Below the pieces are notes generated by a model. The model had not been told where the DNA came from. It saw only the letters and a list, made by a program, of their open reading frames with translations, and did not search any database. A stretch of DNA of 64,000 nucleotides from Acetatifactor muris. GTDB lineage: Bacteria; Bacillota; Clostridia; Lachnospirales; Lachnospiraceae. Below are positions 47,771 to 56,252 of the stretch, piece by piece; position 1 is the first letter of the stretch; every line of letters starts with the position of its first letter. The position numbers were made by a program, and so were the translations under genes. Location: contig NZ_JANJZD010000024.1 in assembly GCF_024623325.1 (NCBI RefSeq), forward strand, positions 1 to 64,000. The letters are read 5' to 3'.

Positions 47771-49467
47771 TGGATGAAAAGAAAGCTCCTACGCCAAGAG
47801 TGGATGTGAAAATAATAAAATCCTCCAGCATGGATACACCGACAGTATTTTATGAGCAGCAGAAGGTGGAGAAGTCGGATAAGGGCGAACAGCTGGATCC
47901 GTCCATACAGATATCTGCTTCTGACTGGATACCACATGCCATTGATATGCGCGGCCTGAAAATTCTGGTTGATAATTCCACGATTTTGCCGCAGTGCATC
48001 AGAGCATATAAGAGCAATATTGCCGGTTTTGGTATTTCTGTGAGATACGCAGAAGATTATGATACAGAAACGCCGGAGATGAAAGCGGAATGGGATACGC
48101 TGAAGCAGATCATAGCGCTTCTCAATATGGATATGCAGACAAAAGAGGTATTTGAAAATGTTATCCGTGACCGGGAAACGTATGGAATATCCTATTGCGA
48201 GGTTATCAGGAATCAGGCACAGGAGGTCGTGGAGCTGCAGTTCATTATCGATACGCCGTCCGTTGATATGACATATCCGCTTCGGCCATATGTGGATATC
48301 GAGTATTTTTACAAGGGGAAAGCAATCAACAGAAAAAAGAAATTTCGCAAGTTCCGGCAGAATGTAGGCGGTAAGACGGTGTACTTCAAGGAGTTTGGAG
48401 ATCCCCGTATCATGGATAAGAGAAATGGTGAGTACATAGGAGAGGCTGATGCTCCTATCGACATAGATGACCAGGCCAATGAGATTATCGAATTCCGCAT
48501 TGGAAGTATGCCATACGGAGAAGTCCGCTGGATCGGGCAAGTGCTTACCGTGGACGGGAACCGAAGGGCAGAGGTTTTAAATAATAATTATTTCCGGCAT
48601 GGGAGGCATACGCCGCTTATGATATTGGTCAAGGGTGGAACGCTGACAGACTCGGCATTTACCAAACTGCAAGCGTATATGGACGGCATTGAAGGAGAAA
48701 GCGGACAGCACTCCTTTTTGGTATTGGAGACGGACACCTTGGAGACCACGGCCGCATTTACGGATCAGAAACAGCCGGAAGTAGAAATCAAGGATCTTGC
48801 TGCCATCCTACAAAAAGATGAACTGTTTCAGGAGTACCAGGAGAACGGAAGAAAGAAAACGCAGTCAGCTTTCCTACTCCCGGATCTGTATGTGGGATAT
48901 ACCACAGACTTTAACAGGGCAACGGCTCAGACGGCAATGGAGGTTACTGAAAAACAGGTATTCCAGCCAGAAAGGACGTCCCTTGCCTGGGCAGTCAATC
49001 AAAAACTGCTGAATGGTTATCGCTTCAAACATGTGGAGGCGCAATTCGATGAGCCAGACATCACCAATCCGGATGATATTCAGAAGATGCTGAACATTAC
49101 GGAACGGGCCGGCGGCCTGACACCCAATACCGCCAAAGCTCTGACTTATGAAGTTCTGGGGAAAGACGGCTGCGAGGACTACGAAGGGGAATGGGGAGAC
49201 ATTCCGCTTGCTTATACAAAAACGCTCTCACAAAGCCAACAGGCGGGTTTAGCGGCTGAACCGTTGGGAAGCCTGTCGGCGCAGACTAACGAGCCTACAG
49301 GTCAAAAGAGAGAGTCTCAGAGGCAAAAAAGAGTGGTTACGGATGAAGAGATCGAGCAGCTTGACGGGCAAATCCGGAAAGCAGCTGTTTTTGATGCGGA
49401 TATTATTCCTATTATGCTGGAAATCCGGAAGGCGTTGAAAGGATATCGAGAGAAAGAGGGTGAGTGA
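47770..49467 (+). CDS. Portal protein, PBSX type
   Basis: A 565-residue portal. Characteristic PBSX-type stretches are WIPHAIDMRGLKILVDNSTI, LPQCIRAYKSNIAGFGISV, DRETYGISYCEVIRNQ and SAFLLPDLYVGYTTDFNRAT, the last being typical of the crown/stem region. Twelve copies form the ring through which DNA passes and to which the tail attaches. The C-terminal part (DEEIEQLDGQIRKAAVFDAD) is charged. It overlaps the MuF gene; the ATG of the next gene lies 2 bases after its stop. Confidence 0.92.
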   Translation: MDEKKAPTPRVDVKIIKSSSMDTPTVFYEQQKVEKSDKGEQLDPSIQISASDWIPHAIDMRGLKILVDNSTILPQCIRAYKSNIAGFGISVRYAEDYDTETPEMKAEWDTLKQIIALLNMDMQTKEVFENVIRDRETYGISYCEVIRNQAQEVVELQFIIDTPSVDMTYPLRPYVDIEYFYKGKAINRKKKFRKFRQNVGGKTVYFKEFGDPRIMDKRNGEYIGEADAPIDIDDQANEIIEFRIGSMPYGEVRWIGQVLTVDGNRRAEVLNNNYFRHGRHTPLMILVKGGTLTDSAFTKLQAYMDGIEGESGQHSFLVLETDTLETTAAFTDQKQPEVEIKDLAAILQKDELFQEYQENGRKKTQSAFLLPDLYVGYTTDFNRATAQTAMEVTEKQVFQPERTSLAWAVNQKLLNGYRFKHVEAQFDEPDITNPDDIQKMLNITERAGGLTPNTAKALTYEVLGKDGCEDYEGEWGDIPLAYTKTLSQSQQAGLAAEPLGSLSAQTNEPTGQKRESQRQKRVVTDEEIEQLDGQIRKAAVFDADIIPIMLEIRKALKGYREKEGE

Positions 49468-49468
49468 T

Positions 49469-51115
49469 ATGCCGAGGCAGTTAAAATATAACCAGGCGAT
49501 TGCAAAAGCTCTCATATCAAATGCCGATGGAATCATAGAGGCCATAGACAAGTATCTTGCAAAAGCTGATGATGAATTGTCGGATGTGTTGGCTGATGAA
49601 GGGTATGCTGATGCAGAAGATTCAGTCGAGGTAATCAATGCCATGCAGGAAGAGATAGCGGAAACGCTTCAGAACCAGACAGATGATCTTGTGGAAGCAC
49701 TGGCGGCGGAACAGGATTCCGGATGGGCTGCGGCGCAGAAAAAAGTATCTGAAATGCTTGACGGAGATGATATTGCGGAGCAGGTTCAGGAAGCCGCTGC
49801 AGATATGTTCCAAACAGAGGTTCCTAAGCTGGCAACGGTTTATATGCAGGAAACAGACGGAGACCTGGTTGTTGATGTCATCCGGCAGAGAACAAAAAGC
49901 TGGATTGCCTCATGGAGCCAGCGGCTGGGACAGCTGATGAAAATAAATACCCATCAACAGATAACGGATATTATCCAGAGAACTATAGATCAGGGAGAAA
50001 GCATTGAGACACTTACGCGGAAAATAATGGATGGAGGCTGGCGGAATGAACATTACCAGGCACGGCGGGTAGCTGTTACCGAAGTGCTGCGGGCACATTC
50101 GGTTGCCAGAGAAGAGGCGATTCAGCAAAGCCCATCTACGGATCGGAAGGAATGGCGGCATACCGGGGCACATAAAAATAAGCCTCGCCCAAATCATGTA
50201 GATATGGACGGCCAGATTGTTCCAAAGGATAAACCGTTTGAATTACAGGGGAGAGATGGTGTTGTCTATCATCCCATGTATCCCAGAGATCCAATCCTCC
50301 CTGCCAGCGAAACTGTGAATTGCCATTGTATCCATAGGGGAGTTGCGGCAGATGATGCTCTCGGAATGAGCCTGGAGGAGCGGCGACAGCTTCAGCAAAA
50401 ATATATTGAGGAGGATGATGGCGCATGGAAAAAGGAACTGGATGAACAGAATAAGGCAAAGGCCGGGATAACACCCTATTCTGCGCTTGAAAGCTTTAAG
50501 GAAAAGCCGAGAGAAAAACAGATCAAATATCTCGGAAAGGCAAAAATGGCCCTTTATGACGCCGGGCTGATCGACAGTGATGAAATGCTGAGAAAGATTA
50601 AAAAATCCACATTGCAGGAATTGCGGGAAGATGGTATATTAACTGTAGGAAGCTCAGCCGCAAGGCATTCAACGGTGGGAGATTTCTCCAACCTTGCGAA
50701 TCCGAAGAAACCGGCCGGCGGGCGAAATGGCGGCAACATGACGGGTGGTGGGCACTCGCAGGCAAATCTCAACGAGCTTTCAAACCGAGGGATTGCATAC
50801 AACATTGAAATGGCATATGACAATGGTGTCCGTATAGGCGGGGTGGAAAACCATACGGCACCGGAGAAAAGGCTGGGACAGTCAGGGCAATCCTGGTTTC
50901 CAGAAAGCTGGGATACGGAAAAGATTACCGTGGCAGGGACGTACACCGCAAATCGGCCGGCGATCACGGAAGAAATTCGGAATGATGCTGGAGATATCAT
51001 TGGATATCGCAAATTCCAAAAGTTTGACGGCGTAACGGTAGGTATATTCGAGGATGCGGGGCACAATATAGATACGGTCTTTCCGGATGCGGCGCAAAGA
51101 GAGGTGGGTGATTGA
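49469..51115 (+). CDS. MuF minor head protein with C-terminal EndoU-like toxin domain
   Basis: A 548-residue protein in two parts. Residues about 1-300 are a Mu gpF-like minor head protein (QARRVAVTEVLRAHSVAREE, EWRHTGAHKNKPRPNHVDMD, SETVNCHCIHR). After a linker and a Gly-rich hinge (GGRNGGNMTGGGHSQA), residues about 425-540 look like an EndoU RNase: NGVRIGGVENH, GQSWFPESWDTEKITVAG, DGVTVGIFEDAGHNIDTVFP. Such MuF fusions are a known class of phage polymorphic toxins that may enter target cells with the DNA. The next small gene is the expected immunity partner. The ATG at 49469 is preferred over GTG at 49460. Confidence 0.85.
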   Translation: MPRQLKYNQAIAKALISNADGIIEAIDKYLAKADDELSDVLADEGYADAEDSVEVINAMQEEIAETLQNQTDDLVEALAAEQDSGWAAAQKKVSEMLDGDDIAEQVQEAAADMFQTEVPKLATVYMQETDGDLVVDVIRQRTKSWIASWSQRLGQLMKINTHQQITDIIQRTIDQGESIETLTRKIMDGGWRNEHYQARRVAVTEVLRAHSVAREEAIQQSPSTDRKEWRHTGAHKNKPRPNHVDMDGQIVPKDKPFELQGRDGVVYHPMYPRDPILPASETVNCHCIHRGVAADDALGMSLEERRQLQQKYIEEDDGAWKKELDEQNKAKAGITPYSALESFKEKPREKQIKYLGKAKMALYDAGLIDSDEMLRKIKKSTLQELREDGILTVGSSAARHSTVGDFSNLANPKKPAGGRNGGNMTGGGHSQANLNELSNRGIAYNIEMAYDNGVRIGGVENHTAPEKRLGQSGQSWFPESWDTEKITVAGTYTANRPAITEEIRNDAGDIIGYRKFQKFDGVTVGIFEDAGHNIDTVFPDAAQREVGD

Positions 51116-51116
51116 T

Positions 51117-51374
51117 ATGGATGAAAACAGAATAGAGAGCCTGGTTAAGTGGTGGAAGGAAACAGATACCCAGGGCATGGACATAGGGAAGCATCTTATC
51201 AATCCGCTTATGGAAGCGTTTGGAGAAGATGCGGACGCAATACTGTCCTATCTGGATAAAATGGAACCCGGGGATCTTAAAGTAGTTTCAGGGTGCTTTG
51301 AGAGCATTTACCGAAAATTTATGACGGATGATGTTTATAATGCGCTCGGAGAGCTTGAAGATAAAATCGCATAA
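51117..51374 (+). CDS. Candidate immunity protein for the MuF-EndoU toxin
   Basis: An 85-residue acidic, helical protein (NRIESLVKWWKETDTQGMDI, LMEAFGEDADAILSYLDKME) starting 1 base after the MuF stop. PBSX-like head operons have no such gene here; a small acidic gene directly behind a toxin domain is the standard place of an immunity gene. An acidic surface would suit binding a basic RNase site. The link is from position and charge only. A tetraloop terminator follows at once, which may let it be made in excess or separately. Confidence 0.6.
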   Translation: MDENRIESLVKWWKETDTQGMDIGKHLINPLMEAFGEDADAILSYLDKMEPGDLKVVSGCFESIYRKFMTDDVYNALGELEDKIA

Positions 51375-51388
51375 GGGATTCTGAAAGG

Positions 51389-51413
51389 AGACATCCGAAA
51401 GGGTGTCTTTTTT
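51389..51413 (+). terminator. GAAA-tetraloop terminator inside the head operon
   Basis: AGACATCC pairs with GGGTGTCT (one G-U pair) over a GAAA tetraloop, followed by six T. It lies between the toxin/immunity genes and the protease/scaffold gene, so late transcription must read through it or restart. Confidence 0.8.
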
Positions 51414-51493
51414 GTTGCATTTTTTAGGAAGGGAGGGAGCGCGGGAATTTTGGATATTGAATCAATGATAGTAGTGGAAGGAGGTATGAGATT

Positions 51494-52801
51494 ATGCCGC
51501 GGATTGCGAAAGCATACGCAATTACAGACGCAAAGATCAGCTTTGTGTCTCTGGTAAATAAGGCTGCGAATAAAAAGCAGTTCCTGATTACCAAATCTGA
51601 GAATGGAGCTGCAAATTTCGCTACATTCGGACGGATCCTGAAGGCTGATGCAGACAGTCACTTTGTAACCGGAATTGTGTATGAGCCTATGGTGGAAGAT
51701 ACCCAGGGCAATTACATGACGGAAGAAGAAATTACAAAAGCTGCCTATTGGTTTGCCAAGAATGGAAACCAGGTGGATCTGCAGCACTGTTTTGAAAAAT
51801 GCGATGGTGCCGCTGTGGTGGAATCTTATGTTGCGAAGTGCGACATGGAGATCGAAGGCGAGGCCATCAAAAAGGGTACATGGATCATGACTATGGAGAT
51901 CAGTGATACCGATGTGTGGGAAGCTATACAGAAAGGGGATATCACAGGATTTTCCATGGGAGGAATGGGCGTGTATTCCGAAGAAGATGTAGAGCTTCCC
52001 GTTGAAAAAAGGGATGAACCCAAAGGATTGCTCCGGCGCCTGGCTAAAGCAATGGGATTTGATGTGGTGGAGAAGGGCGCTGTAAAAGCGAATTTCCAGC
52101 GCAGAGTAAAAGAGGATAATTTTTATTCTGCATGGTATGCGCTCAGAAGCACGCTGGAAGGGAATTTTTATAATCCGGACACAGGCATGTGGGAATGGGG
52201 TTATAACTCCGATGAAAGCACCATCCGGGAGGCACTGGAGGATTTCAATGATATCGTTACGCAGCTTCTTACTTCGGATGGAAGTATCGTGAAGTCATTG
52301 GAAAAGGCCGCAAAGGCGGCTCCGTCCCCCATCCATAAAGAGGGTAAGAGTCTCAGTGCAAAGAATCTAAGTGCCATCAAAGGCATTTATGATACGCTCG
52401 GTTCATTTCTGGCAGATTTCCAGGAGGAACCGGCGGAAACAAATAATGTTCAGAAGGAGGATGTTGACATGACAAGTGAAGAAGTAAAGGTAGTGGTGGC
52501 CGAAGAAGTGAAAAAGGCCATGGATCCCGTTGTGGAGCAGCTGAAAGCAATTGCCACGGTAACTAAGGGGGAGGGGGAGGGCGGAAGCGAACCTCCGGCA
52601 TCTGGAAGCGTGGCACCCGCCGGAGATATGTCGGCTGATGCAGTAGCAAAGATGGTAGGGGAAGAGATCAAGAAGGCCATGGAGCCTGTGATGAAAGCGC
52701 TGGAGCCTGTGATGAAAAGCAGGGCGATCCCCGGCAATCTCAATGACGCAGCGGGAGCCGTTGAAAAGCAGGAGCAGCACTACCTGCACGGCATTGTCTA
52801 A
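51494..52801 (+). CDS. xkdF: XkdF-like protease fused to scaffold
   Basis: A 435-residue protein. The N-terminal 170 residues match the XkdF-type serine protease (ISFVSLVNKAANKKQFLI, FVTGIVYEPMVEDTQGNYMT, DLQHCFEKCDGAAVVESYVA, GDITGFSMGGMGVY; His and Ser are present). The C-terminal third is acidic, helical and repetitive (EEVKKAMDPVVEQLKAIA, MEPVMKALEPVMKS), as in capsid scaffolds. The protease/scaffold guides shell assembly and is then removed. GGAGG lies 10 bases before the ATG. Confidence 0.88.
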   Translation: MPRIAKAYAITDAKISFVSLVNKAANKKQFLITKSENGAANFATFGRILKADADSHFVTGIVYEPMVEDTQGNYMTEEEITKAAYWFAKNGNQVDLQHCFEKCDGAAVVESYVAKCDMEIEGEAIKKGTWIMTMEISDTDVWEAIQKGDITGFSMGGMGVYSEEDVELPVEKRDEPKGLLRRLAKAMGFDVVEKGAVKANFQRRVKEDNFYSAWYALRSTLEGNFYNPDTGMWEWGYNSDESTIREALEDFNDIVTQLLTSDGSIVKSLEKAAKAAPSPIHKEGKSLSAKNLSAIKGIYDTLGSFLADFQEEPAETNNVQKEDVDMTSEEVKVVVAEEVKKAMDPVVEQLKAIATVTKGEGEGGSEPPASGSVAPAGDMSADAVAKMVGEEIKKAMEPVMKALEPVMKSRAIPGNLNDAAGAVEKQEQHYLHGIV

Positions 52802-52821
52802 GAAAAGGAGGAGAGAACATT

Positions 52822-53886
52822 ATGCCAACTAATGCACAGATCATCAAAAATACAATAACAACTGATTCGGTCTCACACGGCCTGCTTACCCCGTATCAGG
52901 CTAAGAAGTTTTTAGTGCAGACCTTTGAGGCCACGCCTTTCCAGCAGGCTATCCGGCATGTGACACGGACGGAAAAATCAGGCGAGATTGACAAGATCGG
53001 TATCGGTCACAGACTGCTCCGCCCGAAGGTAGAGAATACATTTGACGGCGTAACCGCAAGCCCCACATTCGGGGTAGTCAAATATGCCTGCGAAGCGACA
53101 AGGCTTGACTGGGATATCACCAATGAAACGCTCCGGCAGAATATCGAGGGCGAAAATATGGATGATGTCGTAACCAATCTCATGACGAAGCAGGTCGGTG
53201 TCGATTCGGAAGATCTTCTGCTCAATGGAGAGGAAAACGCAACTGCGGCAGAAGCCTTTTCCGCCAGTACGGCTTACAAGGCGGGTGACTGCGTAACAGA
53301 GGCCGGTGGCTTATACCGCTTTCGGGTAAACCATGCTGCGGGAGCATGGAATGCGGCAGAGGCTGAACGGATCGGAGATGCTGCAGACAAGGTATTTCTT
53401 GGCCAGAATGACGGTGTTATCAAGATTCTTGGCGGCAGCCACATCATTGATGCCTCTGGGGCAAAAGAAATGGAACTTGAAATGTTCTATAGGGCAGTAG
53501 CCTCTATGCCAACCAGATTCAATGACGGAACGCTTCGCTGGATGATGAGTCCGACCAGGGCGCAGCAGTGGGAGCTGTTCTTGCTCAATAAGGTTATCAA
53601 TGCCGGAGGTGCCGTCCCTGAGAGCTTATATAAAAGCCCCGTGGGAATTCCTTCTATGGGCGTTCCTATGATGCCGGATGATACCGTTATCCTTTCCAAT
53701 CCGAAGAATTTTGTCCAGGTTAACACCTACACGATGAAGATTCGGAAAGATGAAACTTCTGTAGAGGCAATCCGGAAGGATAAGAAATTTTATGTGATCC
53801 ACTTTGACTTCGATGCGATCATTGAGGAGATCGAGGCCACGGCAATGATCACAAACCTTCCGGCGCTTCTTACGGATCTTTCATAA
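52822..53886 (+). CDS. xkdG: Major capsid protein (HK97 fold) with inserted carbohydrate-binding-like segment
   Basis: A 354-residue capsid protein of XkdG type: QAKKFLVQTFEATPFQQAIR, RTEKSGEIDKIGIGHRLLRP, LDWDITNETLRQNIEGENMD and KIRKDETSVEAIRKDKKFYV with the helical end. Between about 150 and 190 an insert STAYKAGDCVTEAGGLYRFR, then VNHAAGAWNAAEAE resembles small carbohydrate-binding modules (Y-x-x-G-D-x-V, G-x-L-Y, G-A-W). This may be a surface-exposed insertion domain. AAGGAGG precedes the ATG. Confidence 0.9.
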   Translation: MPTNAQIIKNTITTDSVSHGLLTPYQAKKFLVQTFEATPFQQAIRHVTRTEKSGEIDKIGIGHRLLRPKVENTFDGVTASPTFGVVKYACEATRLDWDITNETLRQNIEGENMDDVVTNLMTKQVGVDSEDLLLNGEENATAAEAFSASTAYKAGDCVTEAGGLYRFRVNHAAGAWNAAEAERIGDAADKVFLGQNDGVIKILGGSHIIDASGAKEMELEMFYRAVASMPTRFNDGTLRWMMSPTRAQQWELFLLNKVINAGGAVPESLYKSPVGIPSMGVPMMPDDTVILSNPKNFVQVNTYTMKIRKDETSVEAIRKDKKFYVIHFDFDAIIEEIEATAMITNLPALLTDLS

Positions 53887-53899
53887 CGGAGGTGGCGCT

Positions 53900-54235
53900 A
53901 TGAGAAAAGTATGTTTGAAGACAGGGCTTTCCTATGTCGCCAAAGGCATTTCATGCAGGAAAGGAAAAGTTATGGATGTCGAGGATGATGTTGCTGAAAA
54001 GCTTATGAAAACCGGCCGATTTGAGGCTGTAGATACGGTTCCCATAGATCCTGAACCTGTGGCTCCGGATGGTAAATCTGCCAATATAACTTCGATGAAG
54101 AAAGATGAGCTGATTGCATTTGCAGAGGCTCAGGGTATCGATGTTTCGGACTGCAAGAACAATGAAGAGCGGATCCAGCGGATTCAGAGTGGAATGGACA
54201 TAAATGCTTTTGCGCGGCTGGCTTCCGAAGAATAG
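53900..54235 (+). CDS. Head protein with SAP/LEM-like helical segment
   Basis: A 111-residue protein following the capsid gene. Its N-terminus (SYVAKGISCRKGKVMDVEDD) is probably beta-rich. The C-terminus (ITSMKKDELIAFAEAQGIDV, CKNNEERIQRIQ) has the helix-extended-helix form of SAP/HeH-like motifs, which bind DNA. In this slot other phages keep head fibre or head-tail connector proteins. GGAGGTGG precedes the ATG. Confidence 0.65.
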   Translation: MRKVCLKTGLSYVAKGISCRKGKVMDVEDDVAEKLMKTGRFEAVDTVPIDPEPVAPDGKSANITSMKKDELIAFAEAQGIDVSDCKNNEERIQRIQSGMDINAFARLASEE

Positions 54236-54243
54236 GGGGGAGC

Positions 54244-54636
54244 ATGAAAAGACCTTGGATAGAACCCAAACAGATTCGGGATTACACGTCATCTCCAAAG
54301 GTCGAGGCCAGAACTGACACCCAGCTCGCTTATGATATAGCCAGGGCAGAAAAATATGTAATCTTCCATACGCACAACAATTTTGATTCAAAGGAATATG
54401 AGAGCGGGCTGCCATCGGATGTGACGATGGCAGTCATCCTTCTTGCAGAGGCCTATGCGAAGCAGGCGATAGTGCAGAGAGAGGGAGCACTGAGTTCAGA
54501 GACATTTGACGATTATTCATATACCGTTGATGTGGGAGCGGACATTGCAGACAGCCTGGGGCTTGGCGCAATGCTGGAGGAATATGTTCTGCCGGAAGAT
54601 CATGGTAAAGTGGTTATGAAACTGCGGAAGCTGTAG
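54244..54636 (+). CDS. yqbG: YqbG-like head-tail connector
   Basis: A 130-residue protein matching YqbG/DUF3199 of the skin element: KRPWIEPKQIRDYTSSPKVE, LAYDIARAEKYVIFHTHNNF, VTMAVILLAEAYAKQAI and the acidic end MLEEYVLPEDHGKV. In contractile-tailed PBSX-like phages it is a first-ring connector under the portal. It sits in the usual order, 10 bases before the next gene. Confidence 0.85.
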   Translation: MKRPWIEPKQIRDYTSSPKVEARTDTQLAYDIARAEKYVIFHTHNNFDSKEYESGLPSDVTMAVILLAEAYAKQAIVQREGALSSETFDDYSYTVDVGADIADSLGLGAMLEEYVLPEDHGKVVMKLRKL

Positions 54637-54646
54637 GAGGTGCCGG

Positions 54647-55009
54647 ATGTCGTTTGAAAATTTGCTGGATCACAAGTGTGCAATATACCATATGAAAAAG
54701 GACAGCAAAAGCCTGGGGTATGGAATAAACGGGGATAGTTTTTCTTATCCGATGGAGCCGGACGAGGCTTCCATCCCATGCCATTTCAATGTGTCGGATA
54801 CGGGAACCTTAGAACAGACGGAGGATGCCAATGAATATGTCGTGGTTGGAAAGCTGAATCTGCCTTACGGAACAGACGTCCGGGTAAATGACAAAATCGT
54901 TGACCTTGGCAGCGGGATTTCCTACTATGCGGAAGTTCCGCGAAATATCCGGGATCATCACATAATTGTGCAGATCCAACGGAAAGGGAAAGTCAAGGGG
55001 GCGATTTAG
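54647..55009 (+). CDS. xkdH: XkdH-like head-closure protein
   Basis: A 120-residue, beta-rich protein like XkdH/YqbH (DUF3599): SFENLLDHKCAIYHMKKDSK, HFNVSDTGTLEQTEDANEYV and YYAEVPRNIRDHHIIVQIQR. It closes the head and joins it to the tail. The stop TAG overlaps the start GTG of the next gene. Confidence 0.82.
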   Translation: MSFENLLDHKCAIYHMKKDSKSLGYGINGDSFSYPMEPDEASIPCHFNVSDTGTLEQTEDANEYVVVGKLNLPYGTDVRVNDKIVDLGSGISYYAEVPRNIRDHHIIVQIQRKGKVKGAI

Positions 55010-55539
55010 TGGCAGGAAGGTATGTGAGCATAGACACTACGGAGTTGAGGCGTTTTATAGAAAGGCTGAATCAGGCCGGGCGTGGCAAAGAATTTGAAAA
55101 GGAGCTCTCCCGATTTCTGGATGCTATTGCGGTTGAGTTCCTTTCCTATGTGCAGGATTTTATCATACAGGCCGGTTCGGTAGACACCCGGCTGCTTTTG
55201 AACAGCTTTCAGAAAAGCGGCGAGGGAAATGTTTTTATTGCCCAGGAAGGCGGTCTGCAGATAGAAGTAGGCACCAATGTGGAGTATGCGTCTTTTGTGA
55301 ATGACGGGCACTGGCTGAATCCGAGAGGTGTTGATATGCGGTGGGTGCCCGGGGAGTGGCAGGGAGAGAGATTTATATATCAGCCCGGAGCTAAAACAGG
55401 AATGCTGTTAAAACAGAAATGGATAGAGGGTAGTCATTACTTTGACGATGCCATAAGGCTCATGGAGAGGATGGCCCCGCAGTTCATGGAACGGAAAATA
55501 GAACAGTGGTTAGGACAATTTTTTTCGGACTTTTTATAG
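55009..55539 (+). CDS. xkdI: XkdI-like (gp10-type) neck/tail-completion protein
   Basis: A 176-residue protein of the HK97 gp10/XkdI type: YVSIDTTELRRFIERLNQAG, DAIAVEFLSYVQDFIIQAG, LLLNSFQKSGEGNVF and VEYASFVNDGHWLNPR, the typical strand ending in E-Y-A-x-F-V-x-x-G-H. It takes part in tail completion. It starts with GTG overlapping the previous stop by one base. Confidence 0.83.
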   Translation: MAGRYVSIDTTELRRFIERLNQAGRGKEFEKELSRFLDAIAVEFLSYVQDFIIQAGSVDTRLLLNSFQKSGEGNVFIAQEGGLQIEVGTNVEYASFVNDGHWLNPRGVDMRWVPGEWQGERFIYQPGAKTGMLLKQKWIEGSHYFDDAIRLMERMAPQFMERKIEQWLGQFFSDFL

Positions 55540-55555
55540 TCTGTGAGGTGAGGAC

Positions 55556-56011
55556 ATGTTGGAATATGAGATTGCGGCAATTTACTATTTCGTGGCCGGG
55601 ATTATTACGGCACAGGCATATTTTGAAGAGGTGCCGCTGGATATGGTAATTCCTTGCGTATTTTATCCTACTCCAACGCCGGCGGCATCCGGATTTTCGG
55701 TAAACGCTTATATGACCGAGTTCGCCATGTATATCAAATTCATAAATCATTCCACAATGGCAGCTTATGAAATGGGTGAAAAGGTATTGCAGGCGATTAT
55801 GGGAAAGCGGAGGAAAGTGCCGCTGGTGGATGAAACCGGGAAACAGACTGGCAGAAGCTTCCGTGTAAATATGCCAAAGCTGAAAAAGGTAGAAAATGGC
55901 GTTTATCAAATGGAATTATCATGGAACCGGCATACACGATATGATGCAAAGGAAGTTACTCTTGCCAGAGATATCTTTATGAATGGATTGCCGGTAGGAA
56001 AGGAGGATTGA
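55556..56011 (+). CDS. xkdJ: XkdJ-like tail-terminator protein
   Basis: A 151-residue protein in the XkdJ/YqbJ slot. The sequence (YYFVAGIITAQAYFEEVPLD, VFYPTPTPAASGFSVNAYMT, RNMPK-like VNMPKLKKVENGVYQMELSW) fits small tail-terminator proteins that cap the sheath and tube at the neck. GTGAGGTGAGG lies before the ATG. Only a base separates it from the next gene. Confidence 0.72.
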   Translation: MLEYEIAAIYYFVAGIITAQAYFEEVPLDMVIPCVFYPTPTPAASGFSVNAYMTEFAMYIKFINHSTMAAYEMGEKVLQAIMGKRRKVPLVDETGKQTGRSFRVNMPKLKKVENGVYQMELSWNRHTRYDAKEVTLARDIFMNGLPVGKED

Positions 56012-56012
56012 C

Positions 56013-56252
56013 GTGGCCAAAACAAGGAATACGGAGGAAAATGTGGCAGATCGGGCGGCAGAAGAGCCCGCAAAAACTTCTGATGAAAGAAAATTTCCGT
56101 ATGAGGTGCTGAAAGAAAATTGCATGAGGCTGTTTCATGTAACATCCAGCACTTTTATCGGAGCAACTATCGGTAAGGAAAATGGATCATATTCCATCTC
56201 AGAGATGCAGCGCCTTATCGATGAATGGTTAAAGAAGGAGGTAAAAAAATAA
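56013..56252 (+). CDS. Small tail-region protein
   Basis: A 79-residue protein starting at GTG after AAAGGAGG. Acidic N-terminus, then FPYEVLKENCMRLFHVTSST and ISEMQRLIDEWLKKEV. Proteins like this lie just before the sheath gene in PBSX-like elements; the F-x-G-A...Y-S-x-x-E-M pattern is shared but its role is not known. The stop TAA overlaps the sheath ATG by one base. Confidence 0.7.
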   Translation: MAKTRNTEENVADRAAEEPAKTSDERKFPYEVLKENCMRLFHVTSSTFIGATIGKENGSYSISEMQRLIDEWLKKEVKK

